From Herbaspirillum sp. GW103 (lineage in GTDB: Bacteria; Pseudomonadota; Gammaproteobacteria; Burkholderiales; Burkholderiaceae_D): a stretch of 64,000 bases of DNA. The notes under the pieces were generated by a model. It saw nothing but the letters and a program-made list of their open reading frames with translations, did no database searches and had not been told where the DNA came from. The translations under genes and the position numbers were made by a program. Shown here in pieces: positions 36,300 through 45,722 of this stretch. Where the stretch lies: contig NZ_AJVC01000003.1 of the NCBI RefSeq assembly GCF_000261365.1, forward strand, positions 1,426,001 through 1,490,000. Reading direction: 5' to 3'. Each line of letters opens with the position of its first letter. Position 1 is the stretch's first letter.

Positions 36300-36962
36300 A
36301 TGCGCTCTCCCACCCCTCCCCCTCGTGTCTCCACACGTTCAGGCCCCTCGCCAATCCCTGCCACGCCCGCCACCGATGATCGGTCACTGCAAGCCAGGCT
36401 GCGGCGCCAGCCGGTCATGGCGGCCATCTATGGAATGCAGCATCTGACCGCCTTCCTCGACAGCGCCGCCGAAGTCGGCATCATGGCGCATGTGGAATTG
36501 CGCGAGTTGCAGGCGGTCATTGCCAGCTTCAAGGCGGCCGGCAAATTCCCCCTGCTCAATGTGGACACCTGTGAAGGGCTGGCCCAGGACAAGGCTGCCA
36601 TCGATTACCTGGTCGCCATCGGCGTCCCGGCGCTGGTCTCGACCCGGGTGGCCACGCTGGTGCGCGCCAACCGTGCCGGCATGATCACCATGCAGAAGGT
36701 GTTCGTTACCGATCGCACCACCTGGCCGCGCAGTCTGAAGGCACTGGAACAGAGCGAACCCAACCTGGTGCAGCTGATGCCGGCGCCAATGCTCACGCAA
36801 CTGCAGCAGGCCGACCGCGCCGTGCTGCCGCCCATCGTGGCATCTGGCTTCGTCTGCAATGAAGACGATGCGCGTGCGGCGCTGGCGGCCGGGGCGGTGG
36901 CCCTGTCCAGCAGCGAGCAGCGCTTGTGGAACCTGCCGACCGGCGCGATCAGCGCGCCATGA
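36300..36962 (+). CDS. GlpP-like glycerol-3-phosphate-responsive antiterminator
   Basis: A 220-residue protein matching the GlpP family from about residue 30: RRQPVMAAIYGMQHLTAFL, then AAGKFPLLNVDTCEGLAQDK, LVSTRVATLVRANRAGMITMQKVFVTD, VQLMPAPM and GFVCNEDDARAALAAGAVALSSSEQRLW. In Bacillus, GlpP with glycerol-3-phosphate binds glpD leader RNA and prevents termination. The first 30 residues are Pro/Ser-rich and probably disordered. Here it closes an MFS-kinase operon, so the kinase product could be its ligand; this is inference. It converges on the DUF3141 gene with 24 bases between. Confidence 0.82.
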   Translation: MRSPTPPPRVSTRSGPSPIPATPATDDRSLQARLRRQPVMAAIYGMQHLTAFLDSAAEVGIMAHVELRELQAVIASFKAAGKFPLLNVDTCEGLAQDKAAIDYLVAIGVPALVSTRVATLVRANRAGMITMQKVFVTDRTTWPRSLKALEQSEPNLVQLMPAPMLTQLQQADRAVLPPIVASGFVCNEDDARAALAAGAVALSSSEQRLWNLPTGAISAP

Positions 36963-36986
36963 GCAAGTGGCGGGCGTATGCAGCGG

Positions 36987-39341
36987 CTATGCAGTGCGCC
37001 GACGCGACCTGGTCGGCCCGGTCGCCTTTTTCTTCGTAGCGGCCGGCTTGGCCGTCGGCGCCGCCACGACTGGCTTGCGCGCGCTACGCTTGCGCGTGGG
37101 TGCCGCATCGCCGCCGTCTTCACCGATGGCCTTGGTGAGCTTGCGCGCCAGCGCGATCACGCGATCGGGATCGACGTCGAGCGTGCCCATGAGCAGCTCG
37201 ATGATTTCCGAGCGCGGATTGGCCAGCGTCGGCTCGATCATCATCACCGCCGCCGCCAGCGCCAGCGCACGCTCGCGCGAGGCGGTATCGGGCAGCATCT
37301 GCCCCAGCGCATTGAGCGCCTCCACCGGTGCCACCGCCGTGATGCGCGCCTGCTCCTTGAGCAATTGCACCCAGTTGGTCTGCGGCGAAACGCTGGCGTG
37401 CATGTTCGGCAATTGCGCCAGCAGCCGCGCCAGACGCAGGCTGCGCCGCTCGAACGCACCAATGGAGACCATGCCGGCGATGACGATGCGGCATACCGCC
37501 TGGGCAAAACTGCCCTCGGCAATCTGGTCGATGACACTCTCACGGTAGCGCCCCAGCTCCTGCTGCGCCCAGCGCTGGGCCACGTCGGCATCGGGCTCGT
37601 GCGGCGGCAGCCAGGCCCCCAGGCCGGTCGGGCCGAACAACTGGCGCGTCATGCGCACGGTACGGGCATCCCGCTGGTCGCGCCAGGCATTGAGTTCGTC
37701 GGTGATCTTCTGCGCCATGCGGCGCTCGTATTGCTTCAGCGGGTGATCCGGGTCGAGTTGCACCCGCTGGGCGCGGGCGGCCGAGGCCTGCTGGCGAATG
37801 AAGGCTGCCGCCGGATGCGTGTCCGAGAACAGTTGCCGCTGCATGCGCAGGGGATTCATGCGCATGAGCGCGCTGGCGCTCTCGCGCGTGGCCGTCATGC
37901 GCACCCAGGGCCGCATCCAGGTCTTGTACCACTGCGCATTGATCTGTGACCACTGGCTGATGGTCGAGAAGATCGACTCTTCCTCGCGTCCTTCCGGATT
38001 GAGCTTGCGCAGGTCCTCCATGGTGCGGTGCTGGTAATGCACCGTATAGTCGCCTGGCTCCAGCTCATCCCAGCGCTGGCTCGGACGGCCATCCTTGCGC
38101 TCCAGCTTCATTTCGTAGAGGCCCGGCGGCAGGCTCTCGATCACGTCCAGCGAGCTGACCAACTGGTCATGCTCCTTGAGCGCCACCGAACCGCCCACGA
38201 AAATGCCCAGATGCCCCACGCTTTCATGCAGCACGTAGATGATGGTGCGTCCGGCGGCGGCGATGGCGCGCTCGTCGCCCCAGACATCGATGATCCAGTT
38301 CAGCGCCTGCGGCGGCGGCGTGATGTTGTCGCCCCAGGAGGCGAAGACCACGATGGGCGCAGTAATGTCGCGCAGATTCACTGAACGGCCTCTGACCTCC
38401 AGCTCGCCGCGCGCCAGCTTGTTGCCCACGAACAGGTTCTCGGTGATGGCTTCGATCTCGGCACCGGTCATGCGGAAGAAACCGCCCCACCAGCGTTCGA
38501 ACTCCAGGAAGCGCGGCGCCTCCTGGTCGACCCCGGCCCACAGGTTGTAGTACTTGCTCCAGAAGGTATTGGCCGGATTGAGCTTCTCGAAATTCTCCAC
38601 CAGGCAGGCGCCATCGAAACGATCCGCCCCGAGGTCGGCCGCCAGCGAAGCCAGCCAGGTCCCGCCAAGGGTGGCGCCGCTGTAGCGCATGGGATTGAGC
38701 GTGGAGCTGCCGGCCCAGTAGGACGCCGGCGCCCCGACCATCATCAGCGGGCCGAACAGTTCGGGCCGGACTGCGTCCAGCGTCATCATGGCCCAGCCGG
38801 CCTGGCAGTTGCCGATCACCACCGGCTTGGCCGGGCATTGCGGATGGCGACGAATCACCTCTTCCAGGAACATCGCCTCGGCGTCCATCACCGTCACCAG
38901 CGTCTGTCCATCTTCCGGCTCGGGACGGAAAGTGACGAAATAGACCGTATGCCCCGCCTTCATCGCCATGCCCACTTCGGAATCGAACTTGAAACCGCCG
39001 ATGCCGGGACCATGCCCGGCGCGCGGATCGACCACCACCACCGGCCGCGCCTGCGCATCGACCGCCAGCCCGGGCGGCGGCTGCAGGCGCAACAGCGCGT
39101 AGTTGCAGGGTTGCGGCAGGTCGTGGCCGTCCAGTACCAGCTCATGCTCGAACTTCAGCAGCGGTGGCGTACCCTGTTCCAGATGTTGCAGATAGTCATT
39201 GCCACGGTCGAGCAAGGTATCGAGGAACAGGAAACTGCGCTGTACGCAATCCTGCACATACAGCGGCACGTCATTCCAGGCCGCAGCGGGGGCAGCCGGA
39301 TGGTCGAGGGCGGGGGAATCGGGGGTCTTGCGGCTTGCCAT
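36987..39341 (-). CDS. DUF3141 domain protein, PHA-synthase-like alpha/beta hydrolase
   Basis: A 784-residue protein related to polyhydroxyalkanoate synthases. The N-terminal half is an alpha/beta hydrolase with nucleophile elbow VVIGNCQAGWAMM (Cys179 in place of Ser, as in PhaC) and later Asp (FASWGDNITPP) and His (HESVGHLGIF) candidates. The C-terminal 350 residues are helical and the last 40 are a Lys/Arg/Ala/Pro-rich basic tail. The ATG at 39341 has a GGAG seven bases upstream. The enzymatic activity is not established; polymer or acyl-thioester chemistry is a reasonable guess. Confidence 0.85.
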   Translation of the reverse strand: MASRKTPDSPALDHPAAPAAAWNDVPLYVQDCVQRSFLFLDTLLDRGNDYLQHLEQGTPPLLKFEHELVLDGHDLPQPCNYALLRLQPPPGLAVDAQARPVVVVDPRAGHGPGIGGFKFDSEVGMAMKAGHTVYFVTFRPEPEDGQTLVTVMDAEAMFLEEVIRRHPQCPAKPVVIGNCQAGWAMMTLDAVRPELFGPLMMVGAPASYWAGSSTLNPMRYSGATLGGTWLASLAADLGADRFDGACLVENFEKLNPANTFWSKYYNLWAGVDQEAPRFLEFERWWGGFFRMTGAEIEAITENLFVGNKLARGELEVRGRSVNLRDITAPIVVFASWGDNITPPPQALNWIIDVWGDERAIAAAGRTIIYVLHESVGHLGIFVGGSVALKEHDQLVSSLDVIESLPPGLYEMKLERKDGRPSQRWDELEPGDYTVHYQHRTMEDLRKLNPEGREEESIFSTISQWSQINAQWYKTWMRPWVRMTATRESASALMRMNPLRMQRQLFSDTHPAAAFIRQQASAARAQRVQLDPDHPLKQYERRMAQKITDELNAWRDQRDARTVRMTRQLFGPTGLGAWLPPHEPDADVAQRWAQQELGRYRESVIDQIAEGSFAQAVCRIVIAGMVSIGAFERRSLRLARLLAQLPNMHASVSPQTNWVQLLKEQARITAVAPVEALNALGQMLPDTASRERALALAAAVMMIEPTLANPRSEIIELLMGTLDVDPDRVIALARKLTKAIGEDGGDAAPTRKRSARKPVVAAPTAKPAATKKKATGPTRSRRRTA

Positions 39342-39480
39342 GGGTGCACTCCGGTCAAGTGAGACATCCATCATACTGATGCAGATCGTCAGCAAATCGT
39401 CCGATCTCTGCGACAATGGAACCGCAATTCCCGGAATTGGGGATGAAATCCCCTGAAAACCATTGCACGGAGGAACTTTC

Positions 39481-40353
39481 ATGGAGCTCAAGAGCCTGGT
39501 GGACCAGCCTGGCAAACTGCCGACCATCCCCAAGGTGGTCCAGCAATTGATGGCCAGCTTCGACAGCGAGGAAGTCTCCGCCCACGAGATCGCCCAGCAG
39601 ATCGCGGCGGACCCGGCACTGACGGCCAAGGTATTGCGGCTGGCCAATTCGGCGTTCTTTCATGCTTCGCGCACCATCGGTACGGTCGACGATGCGCTGC
39701 GCATGCTGGGTTTCATCATGGTGCGCAACCTGGTGCTGGGCAATGGCATGGTGGCCGCCTTCAAGAGCACGCGCGGCATGGACCTGCCGCAGTTCTGGCG
39801 CCATACGCTCCATACCGCGGTGGCGGCGCGCTGGCTGGCCATGCACGCTGGGATCAACGGCGAGGACAATGGCGACGCCGTCTTCACGGTCGGCATGATG
39901 CACGGCATCGGCCAGTTGCAACTGCATGCGGTCGCTGCTGCTACCGTCGCCTCGCTGGACAAGCAGTGCAATGTACTCGATGCCGACCGTGCCGCACGGG
40001 AAAGTCAGACCTGGGGCTTCGATTACGCCGACGTCTCGGCCGAACTGGCGGCGATCTGGCACTTCCCGGATGCACTGGTGACCGCCCTGCGTTCGGTGCC
40101 CGATCCGCTGGCCGCCAGCCGCCTCGATCGCGCCGCTGCCTGGGTCCACCTGGGCGCATGGGCTGCGCGCGTGAACGTGCTGTCGCTCGATGACGAGGCC
40201 GCGCTGGCCACCTATCCGATTGCCGTGGCCAAGAAATTGGGCGTGGATCCGGCGTGGATGCCGGTGCTGGTCAAGCACGCCGCCGACAAGGCCGAGCGCG
40301 CCATGCCTTCGCTTACCGAACTGGCAGCAGGGCTGGACGCCATGCTGGAATAG
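39481..40353 (+). CDS. HDOD domain protein
   Basis: A 290-residue protein dominated by an HDOD domain: LPTIPKVVQQLMASFDSEEVSAHE, DPALTAKVLRLANSAFFHASRTIGTVDDALRMLG and GMMHGIGQLQLH. It is a more typical HDOD protein than the one at 11307-12146. No output domain such as GGDEF or EAL is attached. GGAGGAA precedes the ATG at 39481. Its role is presumably signalling; the partner is unknown. It is divergent from the DUF3141 gene. Confidence 0.9.
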   Translation: MELKSLVDQPGKLPTIPKVVQQLMASFDSEEVSAHEIAQQIAADPALTAKVLRLANSAFFHASRTIGTVDDALRMLGFIMVRNLVLGNGMVAAFKSTRGMDLPQFWRHTLHTAVAARWLAMHAGINGEDNGDAVFTVGMMHGIGQLQLHAVAAATVASLDKQCNVLDADRAARESQTWGFDYADVSAELAAIWHFPDALVTALRSVPDPLAASRLDRAAAWVHLGAWAARVNVLSLDDEAALATYPIAVAKKLGVDPAWMPVLVKHAADKAERAMPSLTELAAGLDAMLE

Positions 40354-40365
40354 GTCTGGTCCGTA

Positions 40366-40662
40366 TCAGGTCGCACAGATGCTGCAGCTGTGTCCCTTGC
40401 AGTTGTGCAGTACGCTGCTGCGCCCTGCGCCCGCATGCGTGCCGGGCCCGGTCGCGCCCTGCCCGGCCAGTTGCTCGGCCCCGTTGCGCGGCTGCCAGCG
40501 ATACTTGACCTGCAATCCCACATGGCCACCCGTGGGCATGGGCGAGGCTGCGGTCTCCTGCTTGCAGTAAGGACAGGTGGTCTGCCCATGCAGGCCCTGC
40601 AGGGAAATGAGCCGTTCGAAGATGCCTTCGCAATAGCTGCAGCGGATGTCGTACAAAGGCAT
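40366..40662 (-). CDS. fmdB: FmdB family zinc-ribbon protein
   Basis: A 98-residue protein starting MPLYDIRCSYCEGIFERLISL. Two CxxC knuckles (CSYC and CPYC) form the FmdB zinc ribbon, and a Cys/His-rich tail (HNCKGHSCSIC) may bind a second metal. In Methylophilus FmdB is encoded with formamidase and has been proposed as regulatory. A strong GAGGAGG lies before the ATG at 40662. It is the last gene of the amide operon, 82 bases after fmdA. Confidence 0.87.
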   Translation of the reverse strand: MPLYDIRCSYCEGIFERLISLQGLHGQTTCPYCKQETAASPMPTGGHVGLQVKYRWQPRNGAEQLAGQGATGPGTHAGAGRSSVLHNCKGHSCSICAT

Positions 40663-40744
40663 GTTGTCCTCCTCAAGAATCTGCGACAAAAAACCCGACC
40701 AGGCCTGAGCCCGGCCGGGAACACACACGTCACTGCGTTGATCG

Positions 40745-41923
40745 CTACGCTTTGCGGCCCCAATAGGATTTATCGTTGAGCATGCCCTTGGGGGTGATGT
40801 CCTGATCGAAGATCGAGGTCGGCAATGCCACCGTACAGGCGCAGTTGGGAATGTCGACGATGCCGCCGATGCGCCCTTCCACCGGTGCGGCGGTCAGCAG
40901 CATGTAGGCCTGGCTGCCGGTGTAGCCGAAGTGGGTCAGGTAGTCGATGGCCTTGAGGCAAGCCTGGCGATAGGCCACGGTGGCATCGAGGTAGTAGTTC
41001 ACACCGTTTTCCACGCTGATGCCTTCAAAGGTCAGCCACTGCTCGTAATGCGGCTTGACGATGCTGGGCATGAAGATGGGCGAGGTGATGTTGTACTTGG
41101 CCATGCCGCCCTTGATGAGATCGAAGCCGACGTGGCTCACGCCATCCATCTCGATGGCGCCGCAGAAACCGATCTCGCCGTCACCCTGCGAGAAGTGCAG
41201 GTCACCCATCGAGAAGCCGGCCCCCTTCACGTACACCGGGAAGAAGATGCGGGTACCCGCCGACAGATCCTTGATGTCGGTATTGCCGCCATGCTCGCGT
41301 GGTGGCACGGTGCGGGCAGCAACCTTGGCCATCTCCTCGAACTTGGCGCCGGTCAAGCCGCGCAGCACCGCCGTGCTGGGGTTGGGCGGCTGCGCCAGGC
41401 CCTTGGCGGCCAGCGGCGCTTCGCGGCGGTTCCACTCGGCCAGCAAGTCATGCGAGGGCAGGCAACCCATCAGGCCCGGGTGCGTCAGGCCGGCGATGCG
41501 CACGCCAGGGATGTGGCGCGAGGTGGCATACAAGCCCTTCAGATCCCAGATGGCCTTGTCGGCGTCGGGGAAATAATCGGCCAGGAAGCCGCCACCGTTT
41601 TCCTTGGCGAACACGCCCGAAAAACCGACGGGTGTCACCGGCTTGATGTCCAGCAGGTCAATCACCAGCAGGTCACCCGGCTCGGCGCCTTCGACGTGGA
41701 AGGGACCGGTCAGCGGATGGGCGCGGGTCAGGTCGACGTTCTTGACGTCGGAGACGTCATCGGTGTCCTGGATCTGCGCGTCGAGGAAGTCCAGCGACTC
41801 GATCAGGATGGATTCGCCCGGCTTGACCGAGGCCAGGAATGGCAGGTCGGGATGCCAGCGGTTATGGCCCAGTTCGGCCTGCTCTGCCAGCGGGACGCCG
41901 GGCTTGATCTTGAAGTGCTGCAT
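40745..41923 (-). CDS. fmdA: Formamidase
   Basis: Formamidase hydrolyses formamide to formate and ammonia in the cytosol. The 392-residue protein belongs to the FmdA/AmdA acetamidase/formamidase family: NRWHPDLPFLASVKPGES near the start, HPLTGPFHVEGAEPGDLL, and the core DLHFSQGDGEIGFCGAIEMDG, ending in the VDIPNCACTVALP segment. AAGGAGA precedes the ATG at 41923. It lies 50 bases after amiE, in an operon with the transporter and fmdB. Confidence 0.94.
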   Translation of the reverse strand: MQHFKIKPGVPLAEQAELGHNRWHPDLPFLASVKPGESILIESLDFLDAQIQDTDDVSDVKNVDLTRAHPLTGPFHVEGAEPGDLLVIDLLDIKPVTPVGFSGVFAKENGGGFLADYFPDADKAIWDLKGLYATSRHIPGVRIAGLTHPGLMGCLPSHDLLAEWNRREAPLAAKGLAQPPNPSTAVLRGLTGAKFEEMAKVAARTVPPREHGGNTDIKDLSAGTRIFFPVYVKGAGFSMGDLHFSQGDGEIGFCGAIEMDGVSHVGFDLIKGGMAKYNITSPIFMPSIVKPHYEQWLTFEGISVENGVNYYLDATVAYRQACLKAIDYLTHFGYTGSQAYMLLTAAPVEGRIGGIVDIPNCACTVALPTSIFDQDITPKGMLNDKSYWGRKA

Positions 41924-41973
41924 GCGATCTCCTTGGTGGTGGGTGTGTGATGGCGACCTTGGGACCGTGGGCC

Positions 41974-43005
41974 TCAGGCCGCCGGCTCGGTGGGAATCCC
42001 CGGCATCGGGCATTCGGGCGTGCCGGCACTGTTGCGGGTCAGTGCCTCGACCTGGGCGCGCGCCGCCTGCGGATCATTGACCCAGGTGCGATAGAAGTCG
42101 AAGGGACACTCGGCCACGCCCGCCGGCGATTCGCCCGAATTGATCTTGCCGGTGTAGCCGCGATGCAGCAGCTTGTAGAGGTGGTTCTGCGACTGCCAGT
42201 GGCGGCGCGCATCGCGGATGGCCGAGACCGACAGTTCGGCATACTGGATGCCCATCTCCTCGGTGCCGCATTCGCCCAGCGTGCGGCCATCGAAACCGAC
42301 GATGGCCGAATGGCCGAAATAGGAATAGACGCCATCGAACCCGGCGGCATTGGCCACGGCCACGTAGAGATTGTTCATCCAGGCCATGGCCTTGGAGACC
42401 ATGATCTGCTGCTCCTTGGCCGGATACATGTAACCCTGGCAGCGCACCACCAGTTCCGCGCCCTTCATGGCGCAGTCGCGCCAGATCTCCGGATAGTTGC
42501 CGTCGTCGCAGATGATGAGGCTGATCTTGAGGCCCTTGGGGCCGTCGCAGACATAGGTGGTATCGCCCGGATACCAGCCCTCGATGGGCGTCCACGGCAT
42601 GATTTTGCGGTACTTCTGCACGATCTCGCCCTGGTCGTTGATGAGGATCAGCGTGTTGTAAGGGACCTTGCGCGGATGCTCTTCATGGCGCTCGCCGGTC
42701 AGCGAGAACACGCCCCACACACCGGCGATGCGGCAGGCTTCGGAAAAGATGGCGGTCTCGTCACCGGGGATGGTGGCGGCGGTTTCGAACATTTCTTCAC
42801 GGTCATACATGATGCCGTGGGTGGAATACTCGGGGAACACCACCAGGTCCAGCCCCGGCAATCCCTGCTTCATGCCGACCAGCATGGCGGCGATCTTCCT
42901 GGCGTTCTCCAGCACCTCTGCGCGTGTATGCAGGCGCGGCATCTTGTAGTTCACCACGGCCACGCCGACGGCGTCGCGGCTACTTGAAATGTCTCCATGT
43001 CGCAT
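41974..43005 (-). CDS. amiE: Aliphatic amidase AmiE
   Basis: A 343-residue nitrilase-superfamily amidase that hydrolyses short aliphatic amides (acetamide, propionamide) to the acid and ammonia. The catalytic triad falls at the same positions as in Pseudomonas AmiE: Glu59 in VFPEYS, Lys134 in YRKIMPW and Cys166 in [12 protein letters not shown]. Length and C-terminal extension match the family. It lies between urtE (29 bases) and fmdA, which makes the operon an amide-uptake-and-hydrolysis unit. A formamidase-type AmiF specificity is a lesser alternative. Confidence 0.94.
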   Translation of the reverse strand: MRHGDISSSRDAVGVAVVNYKMPRLHTRAEVLENARKIAAMLVGMKQGLPGLDLVVFPEYSTHGIMYDREEMFETAATIPGDETAIFSEACRIAGVWGVFSLTGERHEEHPRKVPYNTLILINDQGEIVQKYRKIMPWTPIEGWYPGDTTYVCDGPKGLKISLIICDDGNYPEIWRDCAMKGAELVVRCQGYMYPAKEQQIMVSKAMAWMNNLYVAVANAAGFDGVYSYFGHSAIVGFDGRTLGECGTEEMGIQYAELSVSAIRDARRHWQSQNHLYKLLHRGYTGKINSGESPAGVAECPFDFYRTWVNDPQAARAQVEALTRNSAGTPECPMPGIPTEPAA

Positions 43006-43034
43006 GGGCTTGCTCCTCTGAAAAGACGGTCAGA

Positions 43035-43724
43035 TCAGACCGACAGATACTTGCTGATGGTGGGCGCATCGACGTTCTCGCGCGTGTCTTCGTAGACGAA
43101 GCGGCCCTTGTCGATGACCAGGAAACGATCGGCAATCTCCAGCGTGAAGCTCAGCACCTGCTCCGAGACCACGATGGTGAGCGCGCGTATCTTGCGGATT
43201 TCCTTGAGGCTCCTGGCGATGTCCTTGATGATGGATGGCTGGATGCCCTCGGTGGGTTCATCCAGCAGCAGCACGCGAGGATTGGTCGCCAGTGCGCGCG
43301 CAATGGCCAGTTGCTGCTGCTGGCCACCGGAGAGATTGCCGCCCTTGCGGGTGCGCATGTCATAGAGCACCGGGAACAGCGAATACAGTTCGTCGGGCAC
43401 CTTGCCCTTGGCCGAGGCGGGCAAGCCGGTCTGGATGTTTTCCAGCACAGTCATATGCGAAAAGATCATGCGCCCCTGCGGCACGTAGGCCACGCCGCGC
43501 TCGACGCGCTGGTGGCTTTCCAGACCACCCAGTTCCACGCCGTCGATGCTGATGCTGCCGCCGCGCAGCGGCAGGATGCCCATCAGGGTCTTGAACAGCG
43601 TGGTCTTGCCCATGCCGTTGCGGCCCATGACGGCGACGATTTCTTCCTTGGCCACCGACAGATCGACGTCGTGGATGACCTTGCTCTGGCCGTAGCCGGA
43701 AGCGAGTTGCGAGACTTTGAACAT
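43035..43724 (-). CDS. urtE: Urea/amide ABC transporter ATPase UrtE
   Basis: A 229-residue LivF-type ATPase: Walker A GRNGMGKT, signature NLSGGQQQQLAIARAL, Walker B VLLLDEPTEGIQPS and H-loop replaced by VVSEQVL. The GRNGMGKTT and SGGQQQQ wording is the UrtE style. The ATG at 43724 with a GGAG upstream gives the usual family start MFKVSQLASGYGQS. It pairs with UrtD to power UrtBC in the inner membrane and lies 25 bases after urtD. Confidence 0.93.
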   Translation of the reverse strand: MFKVSQLASGYGQSKVIHDVDLSVAKEEIVAVMGRNGMGKTTLFKTLMGILPLRGGSISIDGVELGGLESHQRVERGVAYVPQGRMIFSHMTVLENIQTGLPASAKGKVPDELYSLFPVLYDMRTRKGGNLSGGQQQQLAIARALATNPRVLLLDEPTEGIQPSIIKDIARSLKEIRKIRALTIVVSEQVLSFTLEIADRFLVIDKGRFVYEDTRENVDAPTISKYLSV

Positions 43725-43749
43725 GGCAGGCTCCGAGGGTGATAGGCGT

Positions 43750-44517
43750 TCAGTGACCGAGATAGACATCGATCACCTTGGGATCGGACTGCACCTTCTC
43801 CATGCTGCCTTCGGCCAGGATTTTCCCCTGGTGCAGCACGGTGACCTTGTGCGCGATGCTCTTGACGAAATCCATGTCGTGCTCGATCACCACCACCGAA
43901 CGGCCCTGACTGATGCGGCCCAGCAGCTCGGCGGTCTTTTCGCGTTCGGACACGCTCATGCCGGCCACCGGTTCGTCCAGCATCAGCAACTCCGGTTCCT
44001 GCATCAGCAGCATGCCGATCTCCAGCCACTGCTTCTGCCCGTGCGAGAGCAGGTCAGCCTGGGTGTGCAGTTGCTCTTCCAAAAAGATGTCGGCAGCCAC
44101 CGCCTCCACCCGCGCCACCACATCCGGCGAACGCTTGAAGGTCAGCGCACCGAACACCTTTCGGCCACGCGGGAAGGACATTTCCAGGTTCTCGAACACC
44201 GAAAGGTTTTCGTAGATGGAGGGGGTCTGGAACTTGCGCCCTACCCCCACGCGCACGATGGCGTGCTCGCTCATCCTGGTCAGTTCATGGTTGTTGAACT
44301 TGATGCTGCCGGAGGTGGCGCGAGTCTTGCCGCAGATCAGGTCCAGCACCGTAGTCTTGCCTGCGCCATTGGGGCCGATCACCACGCGTACTTCATTGCG
44401 CTGCACGTAGAGATTGAGCTTGTCCACGGCCTTGAAACCGTCGAAGGACACGGTCAGGTCTTCGATGGCCAGGACCGGATGGGCATCCGATTCGAAACCG
44501 ATGGGGTTCTCGCTCAT
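43750..44517 (-). CDS. urtD: Urea/amide ABC transporter ATPase UrtD
   Basis: A 255-residue LivG-type ATPase: Walker A GPNGAGKT, the GVGRKFQTPSIYENLSVFEN segment typical of UrtD, signature LLSHGQKQWLEIGMLL, Walker B LLMLDEPVAGMS and H-loop VVIEHDMDF. Its ATG overlaps the urtC stop by four bases, indicating translational coupling. It is the second ATPase of the transporter. Confidence 0.94.
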   Translation of the reverse strand: MSENPIGFESDAHPVLAIEDLTVSFDGFKAVDKLNLYVQRNEVRVVIGPNGAGKTTVLDLICGKTRATSGSIKFNNHELTRMSEHAIVRVGVGRKFQTPSIYENLSVFENLEMSFPRGRKVFGALTFKRSPDVVARVEAVAADIFLEEQLHTQADLLSHGQKQWLEIGMLLMQEPELLMLDEPVAGMSVSEREKTAELLGRISQGRSVVVIEHDMDFVKSIAHKVTVLHQGKILAEGSMEKVQSDPKVIDVYLGH

Positions 44518-45722
44518 TTGCTGGCCTCCAGGGTGGCGCCCGGCTCGATGCCGTCACGCTTGGTTTCAGGGTTGGCCGGACGGGCCGCAGTCTTGACCGG
44601 TTCGGGCGCAGCCGACATCACCGGCTTGGGCTCACCACGCAGCCTGCCCATCAGGCGCTTGCCCTGGGTCTGCCACAGACCAGCGAGACCGTTGGGGAAA
44701 TACATCACCACCGCGATGAAGAGACCGCCCATCAGGAACAGCCACAGCTCGGGGAAGGTTTCGGAAAAGTAGGTCTTGCCAAAGTTCACCAGCAGCGTTC
44801 CATACACCGCACCCAGCAGCGACATGCGGCCTCCCACTGCAGCAAAGATCACCATTTCGATGGAGGGCACGATGCCCACGAAGGACGGCGACATGAAACC
44901 CACCTGCAAGGTGAACATGGCCCCGCCGATGGCCGAGAACATGGCCGCCACGCAGAACACGAAGACCTTGAAGCTGGCCACGTCATAGCCCGAAAAGCGC
45001 ACCCGTTCTTCCTTGTCGCGCATGGCCACCAGCAGGCGGCCCAGCTTGGAACCGAGGATGTAACGGCCGAACAGGATGCAGCCGAACAGCAGTCCTGCAT
45101 TGACGAAATACAGCACCAGCTTGGCGTGGTCGGTGCGGATATCCCAGCCCATCAGGGTGCGCAGGTCGGTGATGCCGTTGACACCCCCGGTCAAGCCCTG
45201 CTGGCCGATGATGAGGATGGACAGGATGGCCGCAATGGCTTGCGTGACGATGGAGAAATACACGTCCCCCACGCGGCGCTTGAACATCGCCATGCCGATC
45301 AGCATGGCCAGCACGGTCGGCACCGCCAGCACCGCAAGGATCGTGAAGGCAAAGCTGTGGAAAGGCTCCCACATGGCCGGCAAGGCGGTGATCTGGTTCC
45401 AGTCCATGAAGTCGGGAATGCCCGGCGTGGACTGGATCTTGGTGCTGATGGGGTCGGAGGCTTCGAGCTTGAGGAACATGGCCATGCAGTAGCCACCCAG
45501 GCCGAAGAACACGCCCTGCCCCAGGCTCAGGATGCCGCCATAGCCCCAGCACAGCACCAGGCCCACCGCCACGAAGGCATAGGAAAGATATTTGCCGACC
45601 AGGTTGAGACGGAACATGTCCATCGTCAGCGGAAACACCACCAGCAGCAACACCGCCATGACCAGCAGGCCGAGCGCACCGGAGCGCCCACCCAACAGTT
45701 TTTCATAGGCTGCATTCATCAT
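44514..45722 (-). CDS. urtC: Urea/amide ABC transporter permease UrtC
   Basis: A 402-residue LivM-type permease with about ten membrane helices and the conserved LCWGYGGILSLGQGVFFGLGGY segment. The C-terminal 50 residues are a charged Pro/Lys-rich tail not needed for transport. The start is MMNAAYEKLLGG at 45722 with GAGG upstream. The start region lies within the first copy of a 118-bp tandem duplication, but the coding sequence is intact. Confidence 0.93.
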   Translation of the reverse strand: MMNAAYEKLLGGRSGALGLLVMAVLLLVVFPLTMDMFRLNLVGKYLSYAFVAVGLVLCWGYGGILSLGQGVFFGLGGYCMAMFLKLEASDPISTKIQSTPGIPDFMDWNQITALPAMWEPFHSFAFTILAVLAVPTVLAMLIGMAMFKRRVGDVYFSIVTQAIAAILSILIIGQQGLTGGVNGITDLRTLMGWDIRTDHAKLVLYFVNAGLLFGCILFGRYILGSKLGRLLVAMRDKEERVRFSGYDVASFKVFVFCVAAMFSAIGGAMFTLQVGFMSPSFVGIVPSIEMVIFAAVGGRMSLLGAVYGTLLVNFGKTYFSETFPELWLFLMGGLFIAVVMYFPNGLAGLWQTQGKRLMGRLRGEPKPVMSAAPEPVKTAARPANPETKRDGIEPGATLEASK

